Source: Ornithinimicrobium pekingense DSM 21552
Lineage (GTDB): Bacteria; Actinomycetota; Actinomycetes; Actinomycetales; Dermatophilaceae
Length of the DNA stretch: 64,000 nucleotides
Direction of reading: 5' to 3'
NCBI RefSeq assembly: GCF_000421185.1
Contig: NZ_ATWJ01000014.1
Location: 186,001-250,000, forward strand
The notes beneath the pieces are model-generated. The model was given only the letters and a program-made list of their open reading frames with translations. It did no database searches and was not told the DNA's origin. This document shows, piece after piece, positions 1 through 9,522 of this stretch; position 1 is the first letter of the stretch, and the number at the start of each line of letters is the position of its first letter. The translations under genes were made by a program, and so were the position numbers.

Positions 1-592
1 CCACATATGCGGTGTTGTCGAGGGCACGGGCGGTGCACAGGGTCATCCAGTGGTGCTCCTTGAGCGACCCGCGTACCCATGCGGCGGAGACGAGCAGGAC
101 CTGTGCACCGTTGAGTGCGAGGTGGCGCGAGTGCTCGGGGAAGCGCAGGTCGTAGCAGGTGACGAGGCCGAGTCGCACACCGTCGATCTCGACCACCGGC
201 GGGTAGTCGTCCCCGGCGGTCACCTTGTCGGACTCCTTGTCGTTGAAGGCGTCGTAGAGGTGCAGCTTGTCGTAGCGTGCGGCCAACGCCCCGCGATCAG
301 CGACGAGGAAGGCGTTCACCACCTTGTCCCCGTGCTTGAGATGGACGGTGCCGGCGAGTGCCATGCCGTGCCGACGTGAGATCTCGAGCAGCTCGGAGAC
401 AAACGGACCGTCCGGGTCCTGGGCCCCTGCCCGGGTCGCGTCAGGATCCTGGGCGTCACGCGAGATGAGCCCCTCGGGCAGGAGAAGGAGCCGAGCCCGG
501 GCGCCGGCCGCCTGTACCGTCAGGTCCTCGATGCGCTTCAGGTTCTCCTGCGGGTCGCGGGCGACCCTCAGCTGACCTACGGCGATCCTCAT
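1..592 (-). CDS. Carbon-nitrogen hydrolase (nitrilase superfamily), 3' end cut by window edge
   Basis: Reading leftward from ATG at 592, the protein starts MRIAVGQLRVARDP and shows all three members of the nitrilase-superfamily triad: Glu in LLPEG, Lys in YDKLHLYD and Cys in VTCYDLRFPE. These enzymes hydrolyse amides or nitriles through the cysteine. The spacing and the sequence around the cysteine resemble the deaminated-glutathione/omega-amidase branch, but the substrate cannot be read from sequence. About 197 residues are present of a usual 260-280; the C-terminus lies before position 1. The start overlaps the stop of the upstream gene as ATGA, so the two are probably translated together. 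Confidence 0.85.
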   Translation of the reverse strand, partial: MRIAVGQLRVARDPQENLKRIEDLTVQAAGARARLLLLPEGLISRDAQDPDATRAGAQDPDGPFVSELLEISRRHGMALAGTVHLKHGDKVVNAFLVADRGALAARYDKLHLYDAFNDKESDKVTAGDDYPPVVEIDGVRLGLVTCYDLRFPEHSRHLALNGAQVLLVSAAWVRGSLKEHHWMTLCTARALDNTAYV

Positions 593-1560
593 GCTGATTC
601 CTCCAGGTCGGTGATGTCCATGAACAGGTCGTGCAGGCTCGGCGCCGTGGGAATGATGCCGTCAGCCACCTGCAGATCGAGGAAGTCCTCGATCATGCGT
701 CGGTGCACCTGGATCCCGGGGCTGTCCCAGCCGGGTCGCAGGTGGCGTGCCTGTAGCTGGTACGCGGTGTCCGCACCCAGGGCGGGGTCGTCCAGCATCC
801 GGGCTCGCCGGCGGAGCCACTCCTGCCTGCTCGCGTCCAGCACCTGCACGACGGCTGCTGTCACCCCGCCCGGCAGAGCCGGGTCGGCGGTCAGAAGATG
901 TATGCCGGGCACGTAGCCACGCGCGGCGTAGTAGCGCAGCTCCGGCTCGGTCGACGCCGGGTACAGCGGGCGGAGCGGCGCGTCCGTGCCGTAGACCGCC
1001 GGAGGCATGAACGGCGTCAGCACGCCGTCGAGCACCCCCGCCAACAACAGTTCCACCAGGGTGGACCCACCCGTGTCGGACACGTCGTCGCGAGCTCTGC
1101 CCGGCCCGAGACGGTCGTAGATCGGACCGCCCGCCGAGAGCGGTCCAGCGAACCACCGTACGCCGGTGGTGTCCAGACCGTCGTGCCGCAGGGCGTCACG
1201 GGTCCAGATGTTGCCGCTGTCGTGCCAGCCGGTCAGCCCCAGACGGCCGTTGTCGAGGTCTGCGGCGGACTGCGCGGGGGTGTCCTCCCGGACCAGCACG
1301 CAGCGGCTGCGGAAGGCCTGCATGGCGAAGTATGGGACCCCCACCGCGTCGACCGAACCCGAGACTGTGTCGATCACATGCCGGCTCAGCGACGTCTCGG
1401 CGACATCGAAGCGGTCGCGCTCACCCGGCCCCGGCAGGGTCTGGACGCGCTCGATCGCGAGCTGCACGCCCTGCGCCCGCAGCGGTCCGGGGTCGATCTC
1501 GCCCAGCACGAGGGGAGTCAGCCAGCCCCAGTCGCGCATAGCCAGTGTGACGGTCTTCAC
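589..1560 (-). CDS. ABC-type substrate-binding/4,5-dihydroxyphthalate decarboxylase-like protein
   Basis: A 323-residue protein of the periplasmic-binding-protein-like fold annotated variously as NitT/TauT-like binding protein or 4,5-dihydroxyphthalate decarboxylase. Features seen are an N-terminal strand VKTVTLAMRDW, the segment VDAVGVPYFAMQAFRSR, and LLAGVLDGVLTPFMPP in the middle. There is no signal peptide or lipobox, so it probably acts in the cytoplasm, possibly as an enzyme rather than a transporter component. I chose the GTG at 1560 because a GAGGGAGAG stretch precedes it; an ATG 14 codons upstream would add a charged tail. It lies in one transcription unit with the nitrilase-family gene and faces the MocR regulator. 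Confidence 0.6.
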   Translation of the reverse strand: MKTVTLAMRDWGWLTPLVLGEIDPGPLRAQGVQLAIERVQTLPGPGERDRFDVAETSLSRHVIDTVSGSVDAVGVPYFAMQAFRSRCVLVREDTPAQSAADLDNGRLGLTGWHDSGNIWTRDALRHDGLDTTGVRWFAGPLSAGGPIYDRLGPGRARDDVSDTGGSTLVELLLAGVLDGVLTPFMPPAVYGTDAPLRPLYPASTEPELRYYAARGYVPGIHLLTADPALPGGVTAAVVQVLDASRQEWLRRRARMLDDPALGADTAYQLQARHLRPGWDSPGIQVHRRMIEDFLDLQVADGIIPTAPSLHDLFMDITDLEESA

Positions 1561-1656
1561 CGGTTCGCTCTCCCTCGGTCGGTGGTTCGGATCCCGACCC
1601 ACCTAAGTTCAGCGTCAGCGGTAACACAAGGCTTTATGTTCTTGTACATTGGGCCC
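1561..1656. promoter_or_regulatory. Divergent control region between binding-protein-like gene and MocR regulator
   Basis: This 96-bp gap must hold both divergent promoters. It contains a short dyad, ATGT-N6-ACAT, at 1636-1649, and a TACATT -10-like hexamer at 1645-1650 placed 6 bases before the regulator start, which would give a nearly leaderless mRNA. MocR-type regulators usually bind repeats in the gap shared with their target, so this is the likely operator region. No longer repeat stands out. Confidence 0.3.
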
Positions 1657-3024
1657 ATGGAACATGAGGTCCCGGCCCAGTGGCTGGCATCGTCGATCCG
1701 GGACCGCAGCGCCCAGGGCATCGCGAGCGAGGTCGCGCAGCTCATCAACTCCGGCGAGCTGCGCCCGGGCACCCGGTTGCCCAGCGTCCGCGACCTCGCC
1801 GCGCACCTCCGCGTCAGCCCGGCGACCGTCTCGTCCGCGTGGGGGACGCTCAAGCAGTTCGGCTCGGTCGAGGGACGCGGAAGAGCCGGCACGACGGTGC
1901 TCGGCCCTCAGACGCCCCATCCGCGCCGCTACGGTTCGGAAGGCGCCTTCGACGTGACCGCCAGGCTGGAGCTGGGCCTGTCGGTGCCGGACCCTGCCCT
2001 GCTGCCCGACGTGGCGGCATACCTGCGACCACGCGACGTCCCGGACCTGCACGAGTACCGCCGGATCGCCATCCACGAACCCCTCGAGCGAGCCGCTCGT
2101 GAACACTGGCCCTACCCGGGAGAGGCTTTCGCCGCCCTGAGCAGCGGCTACGAGGGGCTACTCATGAGCCTGCGCACCTTCGTCCGTCCGGGCGACAACG
2201 TCGTCGTGGAGGAACCGTCGCCGCCACGCATTCTCGACTCCCTCGAGCACGTGGGCTGCCGTCCGGTCTTCGTCGGCCGGGACGACGAGGGCATCCGCTT
2301 GGACGACCTCGAGCAGGCACTGGCCCGCAAGCCCACTGTGCTTGTCCTGCAGCCCGGCATCCACAACCCCGATGGAAGTGCGATGAGCGCCCAGCGGGCA
2401 GACGACATCGCGGACATGCTGCGAGACAGTGACCTCATCACCGTCGAGGACGACGGCATCGGTTTCCTGTCCACCGAACCACCGGAGAGCCTCGCCCAGC
2501 GCCGTCGCGACCGGCGCCACGTCTTCGTCCGCTCGTTCTCCAAGTCCCACGGTCCTGACCTGCGGCTGGCCATCATCGAGGGCGGCGAGCTCGAGGTCGA
2601 GCAGATCTCCAGCTACTGGGAATTCGGCGCCAGGTGGGCCAGCCGGCTGCTCCAGGACGCCCTCGCGCGAATGCTCGAGGACCCGGCGGCATGGCACACG
2701 GTGGAGGCTGCCAGGTCGGAGTACCACCAACGCCGCGAGGCGTTCTTGGACAGGTATGCCCTCCGGGAGGCCGTCTCAGGACGAGGGCTGCTCGACGTGT
2801 GGCTGCAGGTGCCCAACGAGCGCCGCGCCGTCGTGACGCTCGCCGCTCATGGGGTTCCGTCGCTCGGAGCCCACCTGTTCTACGCCTCCCGGCCGCCGGA
2901 TCGCATCAGGATGTCGACGTCGCGGCTGACCGAGGAGGCGTGGCCTGTCCTCGACCGGGTCATGCCCGCGGTGAGCATGCCCCACCTCCGCCAGCCCGGT
3001 CGTCTTGCGACGCACCAACCGTAA
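1657..3024 (+). CDS. MocR-family transcriptional regulator (GntR HTH fused to aminotransferase domain)
   Basis: A 455-residue two-domain regulator. Residues about 10-85 form a GntR winged helix (ELRPGTRLPSVRDLAAHL, then SPATVSSAWGTLKQFG). The rest is a fold-type I aminotransferase-like domain with ALSSGYEGLLMSL, QPGIHNPDGSAMS, EDDGIGFLS and the PLP-lysine region FVRSFSKSHGPDLRLA. Such proteins use PLP or an amino-compound adduct as effector. It is divergent from the binding-protein-like/nitrilase pair, its likely target. ATG 1657 is the chosen start; an in-frame ATG at 1636 with AAGG before it is possible. Galactokinase begins only 10 bases after its stop. Confidence 0.85.
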   Translation: MEHEVPAQWLASSIRDRSAQGIASEVAQLINSGELRPGTRLPSVRDLAAHLRVSPATVSSAWGTLKQFGSVEGRGRAGTTVLGPQTPHPRRYGSEGAFDVTARLELGLSVPDPALLPDVAAYLRPRDVPDLHEYRRIAIHEPLERAAREHWPYPGEAFAALSSGYEGLLMSLRTFVRPGDNVVVEEPSPPRILDSLEHVGCRPVFVGRDDEGIRLDDLEQALARKPTVLVLQPGIHNPDGSAMSAQRADDIADMLRDSDLITVEDDGIGFLSTEPPESLAQRRRDRRHVFVRSFSKSHGPDLRLAIIEGGELEVEQISSYWEFGARWASRLLQDALARMLEDPAAWHTVEAARSEYHQRREAFLDRYALREAVSGRGLLDVWLQVPNERRAVVTLAAHGVPSLGAHLFYASRPPDRIRMSTSRLTEEAWPVLDRVMPAVSMPHLRQPGRLATHQP

Positions 3025-3034
3025 ACTCCACACC

Positions 3035-4207
<1,173 letters not shown>

Positions 4208-4227
4208 GGGCGGCCGCACCCCGGCGC

Positions 4228-5622
4228 TCAGGTGGTCCCGTCCAGCACCGCACCGTCCTCGACGCTGCCTCCCTCGGGCCCCAGCGTCACGTCGCCGCGG
4301 ACCGTCACGTCGCGGCCGAAGGTCCAGTCCCCCTCGACGGTGAGCGAGCGCGCCTCGCGCAGCGACGGCATACCGGAGGGGAGGCGGGCGTCGAAGTCAC
4401 CGAGGTGGCCGTAGTGCTCCTTGGCGAGGGTGACGACGGGCGCAGGCGTCCGGACCGCGTCCAGCCGCAGGTCGTCGGTGAGCTCGTAGACGTCGGAGCG
4501 CAGCAGCATGAGCTCGTTGGTGGTCTTGACCGGCAGGAACCGCTCGCGGGTCACCCCCAGCGCGACCGCGTCGTCCACCAGCTCGACCGCCCCGCCCATC
4601 GCGCTCTCGACCTGGACGACGGGGGTGGAGCCGCTGTCGGTCGGGTCCACGGTCTTGCGGTTGCGGATCACCGGCAGGGGCAGGCTGCCCCCGTGCTCGG
4701 CGAGCAGGTCGCGCAGCCGGTCGAGGCGGAACCACAGGTTGTTGCAGTGCACCCACGGGTGGCGGGTCTCGTCGGTGAAGAGGTGCATCTCCTCCTCGGC
4801 GGTCTGCGCGGTGTCGCGCAGCACGAGCCGGCCGTCCGACCGCCGTCGCGCGAGGTGGCCGCCCTTGCGGTCCATGGGCGTGCGGGGGCACACCTCGGCG
4901 GCATACCCGGCGCCGGTCTGCGCGAACCAGCCGGCGACGCGGCCGTCGGGGACGGCGCCGACGTTGTCGATGTTGGCGACGAGGAGCTGGTCGAAGCCGG
5001 AGTCCAGCAGCCGGTCGACCAGGCCGGCGGTGAACAGCGCCGGGTAGAGGTCACCGTGCCCGGGCGGGCACCACTCGAGCCGCGGGTCGGCCGGCCACGA
5101 CACCGGGGTCAGGTCGTCCTCGCGCAGCTTGGGCTCCTGGCTCTGCAGCACCTCGACGGGGAGGTCGTCGACGGCCAGCTCGGGGTAGCGCTCCAGGTGC
5201 GCGAGGGTGTCCCGCCGGGTGCTGAACGAGTCGAGGAAGATCAGGGGCAGCCGCGCTCCCGTCCGCTCGCGCAGGGCGAGGACCTGCCGCACCGCGAGGT
5301 CGAGGAAGGTCAGCTCGCCCCGGACCGGCAGCAGGGACTTCGGGGCGGACAGGCCCATGGAGGTCCCCAGCCCGCCGTTGAGCCGGACGACGGCGGTGCG
5401 CGCGAGCGCCTCGTCCTGCGCCTCGGGGTCGACGTTCACGTCGGCCAGCAGCGGAGGGTCCTGCAGCGGGGCGATGGTCGACTCCCGGACGATCCCGGTC
5501 ACGCCCTCCTCCAGGTCGCGGTAGTGCCGCGCGAAGGCCTCCCGGGCGGGGCGCGCCACTCCGGCGTCGGTCATCAGCTCGAGGGCCTGCGCCAGGCCGG
5601 GTGCCACGGGGTGCTCGGTCAC
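4228..5622 (-). CDS. UTP-glucose-1-phosphate uridylyltransferase (UDPGP family, eukaryote-like)
   Basis: A 464-residue protein of the UDPGP family, unlike the ~300-residue bacterial GalU type. The diagnostic loop VRLNGGLGTSMGLSAPKS is present, followed by LVANIDNVGA, the metal/uridine region, and FLPVKTTNELMLLRSDVY near the C-terminus before a short left-handed beta-helix tail (GDVTLGPEGGSVEDGAVL). It makes UDP-glucose, and relatives also accept galactose-1-phosphate. The GTG at 5622 is chosen because the frame continues upstream only into sequence shared with the next gene. It is convergent with galactokinase, suggesting a role in galactose entry. Confidence 0.9.
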   Translation of the reverse strand: MTEHPVAPGLAQALELMTDAGVARPAREAFARHYRDLEEGVTGIVRESTIAPLQDPPLLADVNVDPEAQDEALARTAVVRLNGGLGTSMGLSAPKSLLPVRGELTFLDLAVRQVLALRERTGARLPLIFLDSFSTRRDTLAHLERYPELAVDDLPVEVLQSQEPKLREDDLTPVSWPADPRLEWCPPGHGDLYPALFTAGLVDRLLDSGFDQLLVANIDNVGAVPDGRVAGWFAQTGAGYAAEVCPRTPMDRKGGHLARRRSDGRLVLRDTAQTAEEEMHLFTDETRHPWVHCNNLWFRLDRLRDLLAEHGGSLPLPVIRNRKTVDPTDSGSTPVVQVESAMGGAVELVDDAVALGVTRERFLPVKTTNELMLLRSDVYELTDDLRLDAVRTPAPVVTLAKEHYGHLGDFDARLPSGMPSLREARSLTVEGDWTFGRDVTVRGDVTLGPEGGSVEDGAVLDGTT

Positions 5623-5664
5623 CGGCCCACCCTGGCACGACCGCCCGGCCGTCACAATGGCCCG

Positions 5665-6831
5665 ATGACCCGTGCCGCTGCCGTCCACGACCACACCCAG
5701 GCTCATGTCGAGGAGATGGTCGCCGACCTCGACCGGCTGGTGCGCCTCGAGACGCCCAGCAACCGCCGCGACCTGCTCGAGGCGGCGCTGCCGGAGATCG
5801 AGAGGTATGCCGTGGAGCGGCTCGGTGCGCCCGCCGCCCGGGTGCAGCACGACGGCGGGTCGCGGGGGGACGTGCTGGACCTCACCTGGGCCGGGTCCCC
5901 CGGCCTGGTGGGCACCGTGCTGGTCCTGTGCCACTACGACACGGTCTGGCCCGAGGGCACGGTCGCCTGCTGGCCGCTCACCCGGGACGGCGACGTCCTC
6001 ACCGGGCCGGGGGTCCTGGACATGAAGGCCGGCATCGTCCAGGCCGTGTGGATGCTGCGGGCGCTGCGCGAGCTGGATGTCCCCCACCCGTCGGTCCGCC
6101 TCCTGCTCACCGGCGACGAGGAGATCGGGTCTGTGGCCGGACGGCCGCACATCGAGGCCGCTGCCGCGGAGTCGCTGGTCACGCTCATCCCCGAGCCGAG
6201 CGCGGCGGGGGACGTCAAGGTGCAGCGCAAGGGCATGGTCTTCGCCGACCTGACGGTCCGCGGCGTCGAGTCGCACGCCGGGCTCGACCCCGACGCCGGT
6301 GCCAGCGCGGTGCACGAGCTGGCCGGCCTGATCCCCGCCGTCGTGGCGCTGGCCGACCGCGAGCGCGGCACGACCGTCAACGTGGGTGTCGTCACCGGCG
6401 GCAGCGGGCGCAACGTCGTGGCGGGTGTGGCCACCTGCGAGGTGGACGTGCGCGTCCAGGACCCGGACGAGGCGCGCCGCGTCGCCGACGCCCTGGAGGC
6501 GCTGGCCGTCAGCGACAGCCGGTGCACGCTCGAGGTGGTGGTCGACCACAACCGTCCGCCGATGAACCCGAGCCCCCGCACCGAGGAGATCCTCGAGCTG
6601 GTGCGGCGCACCGCTGCCGACCTCGGCGAGACGGTCGGGACCCAGGCGGTCGGCGGCGCGAGCGACGGCAACTTCGTCGCCGCCCTCGGGCTGCCGGTCA
6701 TCGACGGGCTCGGCGGCATCGGCGCCGGTCCGCACGCCCGCCACGAGCACATCACGGTCAGCGGCCTCCCGCGGCAGACCGCGCTGATGGCCGGGATCGT
6801 GGAGCTGCTCGCCACCGAGGCACGGGGGTGA
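5665..6831 (+). CDS. M20-family metallopeptidase, glutamate carboxypeptidase-like
   Basis: A 388-residue M20 peptidase that needs two zinc ions. Visible ligand motifs are LCHYDTVWPEG, VLDMKAGIVQ, LLTGDEEIGS, the dimerisation-domain region GVESHAGLDPDAGAS, and the terminal GPHARHEH. This layout is that of carboxypeptidase G2/glutamate carboxypeptidase relatives, which remove C-terminal glutamate from folates or peptides; the true substrate is unknown. There is no signal peptide, so it is cytosolic. It is divergent from the uridylyltransferase across 42 bases. A stem-loop repeat lies about 90 bases after its stop. Confidence 0.85.
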   Translation: MTRAAAVHDHTQAHVEEMVADLDRLVRLETPSNRRDLLEAALPEIERYAVERLGAPAARVQHDGGSRGDVLDLTWAGSPGLVGTVLVLCHYDTVWPEGTVACWPLTRDGDVLTGPGVLDMKAGIVQAVWMLRALRELDVPHPSVRLLLTGDEEIGSVAGRPHIEAAAAESLVTLIPEPSAAGDVKVQRKGMVFADLTVRGVESHAGLDPDAGASAVHELAGLIPAVVALADRERGTTVNVGVVTGGSGRNVVAGVATCEVDVRVQDPDEARRVADALEALAVSDSRCTLEVVVDHNRPPMNPSPRTEEILELVRRTAADLGETVGTQAVGGASDGNFVAALGLPVIDGLGGIGAGPHARHEHITVSGLPRQTALMAGIVELLATEARG

Positions 6832-6922
6832 CGGGGGCCTGAGCCCTCAGCGGGCAGTCCACGCCGGGCTCTGAGGTCCGCAGCGGCGCAGTGGCCTGCG
6901 TCCCACCCCGCCTCGGCGTCTC

Positions 6923-6988
6923 TACCGGCGTGTGCAATCGCGCAGGTCTCGCACTCCATACCCCTCGCGGGCGGTTGCGCACGCCCGG
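6923..6988. repeat. 66-bp stem-loop intergenic repeat, copy 1
   Basis: A palindromic element between two convergent genes. The left arm CCGGCGTGTGCAATCGC pairs with the right arm GCGGTTGCGCACGCCCGG through one bulge and two G-U wobbles. Copy 2 at 32274-32338 has the same length and the same flank CTACCGGCGTG, and differs in the stem by a compensatory change, A-T in place of G-C. It may act as a bidirectional terminator or be a small dispersed repeat. No T-run follows. The remainder of 6832-7007 shows nothing else. Confidence 0.6.
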
Positions 6989-7007
6989 AGAAGCACCCGT
7001 GGGCCGG

Positions 7008-8234
7008 TCAGCGCCCCAGCTGACCCACCAGCGCCGTGAGCGCGGCCCGCACCCCGGTGCGCAGGGCCGTCCCCACGTCGTCCGGCAGGAACATCGGTGA
7101 GTGGTTGCCCGGCACGCCTGCCTCGACCGACTCCGCCCGGTGGCCGCCGAAGAACCAGTAGGTGTAGGGCACCCCGATGGCGTCGCCGAAGCGCCCCACG
7201 TCCTCCGACCCGGTGACCGGCGGGGCCTCGGTGACCGCGTCCTGCCCCAGCTCCTCACGGAAGGACTCGATGAGCGAGCGGGTGAGCTCGGGGTCGTTGT
7301 AGCACCGCGGGAAGTCGTACATCCGGCGGATCTCCGGCTCGGGGGCACCGGCGGCCACGGCCTCGGCCCGGACGATCCGCTCGACGGCGGCGAGCGCCCT
7401 GGCCCGCACGTCCTCGTCGAAGGAGCGCATGTTGATCGTGAAGACCGCCTTGTCCGGGATGATGTTGTCCTTCAGCCCGGCGTGGAAGGTCGCGATCGTC
7501 AGCACGAGCATGTCGCGCGCGGACGTCTCGCGGGAGACCACCGTCTGCAGACGGGTCACCATGAAGGCGCCGAGCACGACCGGGTCGATCGAGCTCTCCG
7601 GCTGGGAGCCGTGCGCCTGCCTGCCGCGGACCGTGACCTCCAGCGAGTCGGCCATCGCCATCGCGGTGCCGACCGACACGTTCACGGTCCCGGCGGTGGC
7701 CGGCCACACGTGCTGGCCGAAGACCGCCGAGGGCTTCGGCGCCCTGTCCCACAGCCCGTCCTCGAGCATCGCCGCAGCGCCGGCGGAGGTCTCCTCCCCC
7801 GGCTGGAAGAGGAACACCGCGGTGCCGGCCCACAGGTCGCGGTGCTCGGCCAGCAGCCGTGCGGTCTCCAGGGCGACGGTGATGTGCGTGTCGTGGCCGC
7901 AGCCGTGCATCACCGGCACGTCGGTGCCGTCGGGCAGCGTCCCCCTGGCCGTGGAGGCGAAGTCGGCCCCGGTGTCCTCCTGGATCGGCAGGCCGTCGGT
8001 GTCGGCGCGGTAGGCGACCACCGGCCCGTCCCCGTTGCGCAGGGTGGCGACGACGCCCGTGCCGCCGCACACGAACGTCTCGTAGCCCCGCTCGTCCAGA
8101 AGGCCCTTGATCTTCTCCGCGGTCGCGTGCTCCTGCATCGACAGTTCGGGGGCGCGGTGGAAGTCCTGGTAGAGCTCGACCAGCGCCGCGAGGTTGCCGT
8201 CGAGGTCCTGGGTGAGAGCGGCAGCCAGTGCCAT
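7008..8234 (-). CDS. M20D-family amidohydrolase (hippurate/N-acyl amino acid hydrolase-like)
   Basis: A 408-residue amidohydrolase of the M20D group, which cleaves N-acyl or amide bonds of amino acids with a di-metal centre. Seen motifs are YRADTDGLPIQEDTG, the ligand cluster MHGCGHDTHI, FQPGEETSAGA, and the C-terminal GVPGNHSPMF. Start ATG 8234 is fixed by a clear GAAGGAG ribosome-binding site five bases upstream. No secretion signal. It is a single gene between a convergent M20 peptidase and the MurNAc salvage genes; substrate unknown. Confidence 0.88.
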   Translation of the reverse strand: MALAAALTQDLDGNLAALVELYQDFHRAPELSMQEHATAEKIKGLLDERGYETFVCGGTGVVATLRNGDGPVVAYRADTDGLPIQEDTGADFASTARGTLPDGTDVPVMHGCGHDTHITVALETARLLAEHRDLWAGTAVFLFQPGEETSAGAAAMLEDGLWDRAPKPSAVFGQHVWPATAGTVNVSVGTAMAMADSLEVTVRGRQAHGSQPESSIDPVVLGAFMVTRLQTVVSRETSARDMLVLTIATFHAGLKDNIIPDKAVFTINMRSFDEDVRARALAAVERIVRAEAVAAGAPEPEIRRMYDFPRCYNDPELTRSLIESFREELGQDAVTEAPPVTGSEDVGRFGDAIGVPYTYWFFGGHRAESVEAGVPGNHSPMFLPDDVGTALRTGVRAALTALVGQLGR

Positions 8235-8346
8235 GGGTCTCCTTCGGGTGCACAGGTATGCGGTGCCAGGCACGGCCGTCCCGCGCTGGCCTGTCGACCC
8301 ATCGTGCGCCATCCCACCGGGCCGTGTCAGCAGGCGTGCCGGCCGC

Positions 8347-9522
8347 TCAGCCCAGCAGCCGCAGGGCGCGGGGCGTCGTCCGGGCCGGTTCGGGCATCCG
8401 CAGCGGACCGTGCCCCGGGGTGATGCGTCCGGAGATCCTGCCCACCCGCGCGCCGGTGCCCGCCGGATGAGTCCCCGGCAGTCCGTGCCACGTCAGGAAG
8501 CCGAGGAGGGCGAACAGGCACGCCTCCTTGTCGTCCGGCGGCACCCCGTAGGCGTCGCTGGTCACGAGCTCGGTCCCGGCCGGGTCGAGCGCGACGCGCA
8601 AGCGGGCCAAGAGCGCGGGATTGCTGGCCCCACCACCGCTGACGACGACCTCCGCGGGACGGAAGCCCGTGACCGCTCCGGCGACCGTCACCGCGGTGAG
8701 CTCGGTCACCGTCGCGACCAGGTCTGCGGTGCCGACATCGCGGCCCAGCCGCTGGAGAGCGCGCTGCACGAGCCCCAGGTTGTAGTGCTCCTTGCCCGTG
8801 GTCTTCGGAGGCTCCAGGGAGTAGTAGGGGTCGTCGAGGAGCAGGGCCAGCAGCTCGTCGTCAACCGTCCCGCTCGAGGCGAGGGCGCCGTCGCGGTCCA
8901 GGGCCGCGCCGGTGCGCCACCCGACCACCGCGTCGACCAGCGCGTTGGCGGGGCCGGTGTCGAAGGCCACCAGCGGTCCCGACGGCGGCACGACCGTCAC
9001 GTTGGCGATCCCGCCGAGGTTGAGCGCCACCCGTGTGCGTAGGGTCCCGCCGAGCCACAGGGCGTCCCAGGTGCTCGCCAGCGGCGCTCCCTGCCCGCCC
9101 GCGGCGACGTCGGCCACCCGCAGGTCGGACACGACCGGCGCACCGGTCGCCTCGGCGATCCAGGCCGGCTGGCCAAGCTGCAGGGTCCCCGCCACCCGAC
9201 CCTCGACCACGTCGTGGAAGACCGTCTGCCCGTGCGAGGCGGCCAGGTCGACGGGCCGGTCACCGAGGACGGCCCGCGCGGTCGCGACCGCCGCCTCGGC
9301 GAAGGCCTGGCCCAGCCGGGTGTCCAGGCGGCACACCTCCTGCATGCCGACACGCCCGGGAGGGAACGCCGCCAGCACCGCGCTCCTCAGGGCCGGGTCG
9401 TAGGGGTGGGAACGGGTGCCGAGCACCCTGGCCTCCACGGTCCCGTCGACGAGACCGAGCTCGAGGACGGCCACGTCGACCCCGTCGACCGAGGTGCCCG
9501 ACCCCATACCCAGGACGATCAC
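8347..9522 (-). CDS. anmK: Anhydro-N-acetylmuramic acid kinase
   Basis: A 391-residue AnmK. It opens the 1,6-anhydro ring of anhydroMurNAc and phosphorylates it to MurNAc-6-phosphate. Typical features are the N-terminal GMGSGTSVDGVDVAV (the family pattern GxxSGTSxDG), ASHGQTVFH, LNLGGIANVTV, FDTGPANALVDA and VVSGGGASNPAL. Its ATG overlaps the stop of the kinase-MurQ gene as ATGA, so both come from one message and act on the same product. AnhydroMurNAc is normally made by lytic transglycosylases; none is seen in this window. Confidence 0.95.
   Translation of the reverse strand: MIVLGMGSGTSVDGVDVAVLELGLVDGTVEARVLGTRSHPYDPALRSAVLAAFPPGRVGMQEVCRLDTRLGQAFAEAAVATARAVLGDRPVDLAASHGQTVFHDVVEGRVAGTLQLGQPAWIAEATGAPVVSDLRVADVAAGGQGAPLASTWDALWLGGTLRTRVALNLGGIANVTVVPPSGPLVAFDTGPANALVDAVVGWRTGAALDRDGALASSGTVDDELLALLLDDPYYSLEPPKTTGKEHYNLGLVQRALQRLGRDVGTADLVATVTELTAVTVAGAVTGFRPAEVVVSGGGASNPALLARLRVALDPAGTELVTSDAYGVPPDDKEACLFALLGFLTWHGLPGTHPAGTGARVGRISGRITPGHGPLRMPEPARTTPRALRLLG

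Noticed and set aside
898-1656. The MocR reading frame stays open about 250 codons upstream of the chosen start.
   Set aside because: This stretch lies opposite the binding-protein-like gene and reads as a G+C-rich antisense shadow with no domain; the GntR helix begins right after 1657.
4228-6750. An 840-codon frame extends the uridylyltransferase over the M20 peptidase gene.
   Set aside because: Residues before GTG 5622 have the Gly/Arg/Ala-rich look of antisense reading, and the M20 gene on the other strand has all its metal motifs.
6832-6922. GAGCCC/GGGCTC and CCTCAG/CTGAGG short inverted repeats as a terminator of the M20 gene.
   Set aside because: Arms are only 6 bp with long loops and compete with each other; chance is likely at this base composition.
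6923-6988. DnaA boxes or an origin in the GTGCACAAC-like arms of the stem-loop repeat.
   Set aside because: The arms do not contain TTATNCACA-type boxes in clusters and no replication gene is nearby; a stem-loop with covarying arms explains the sequence better.
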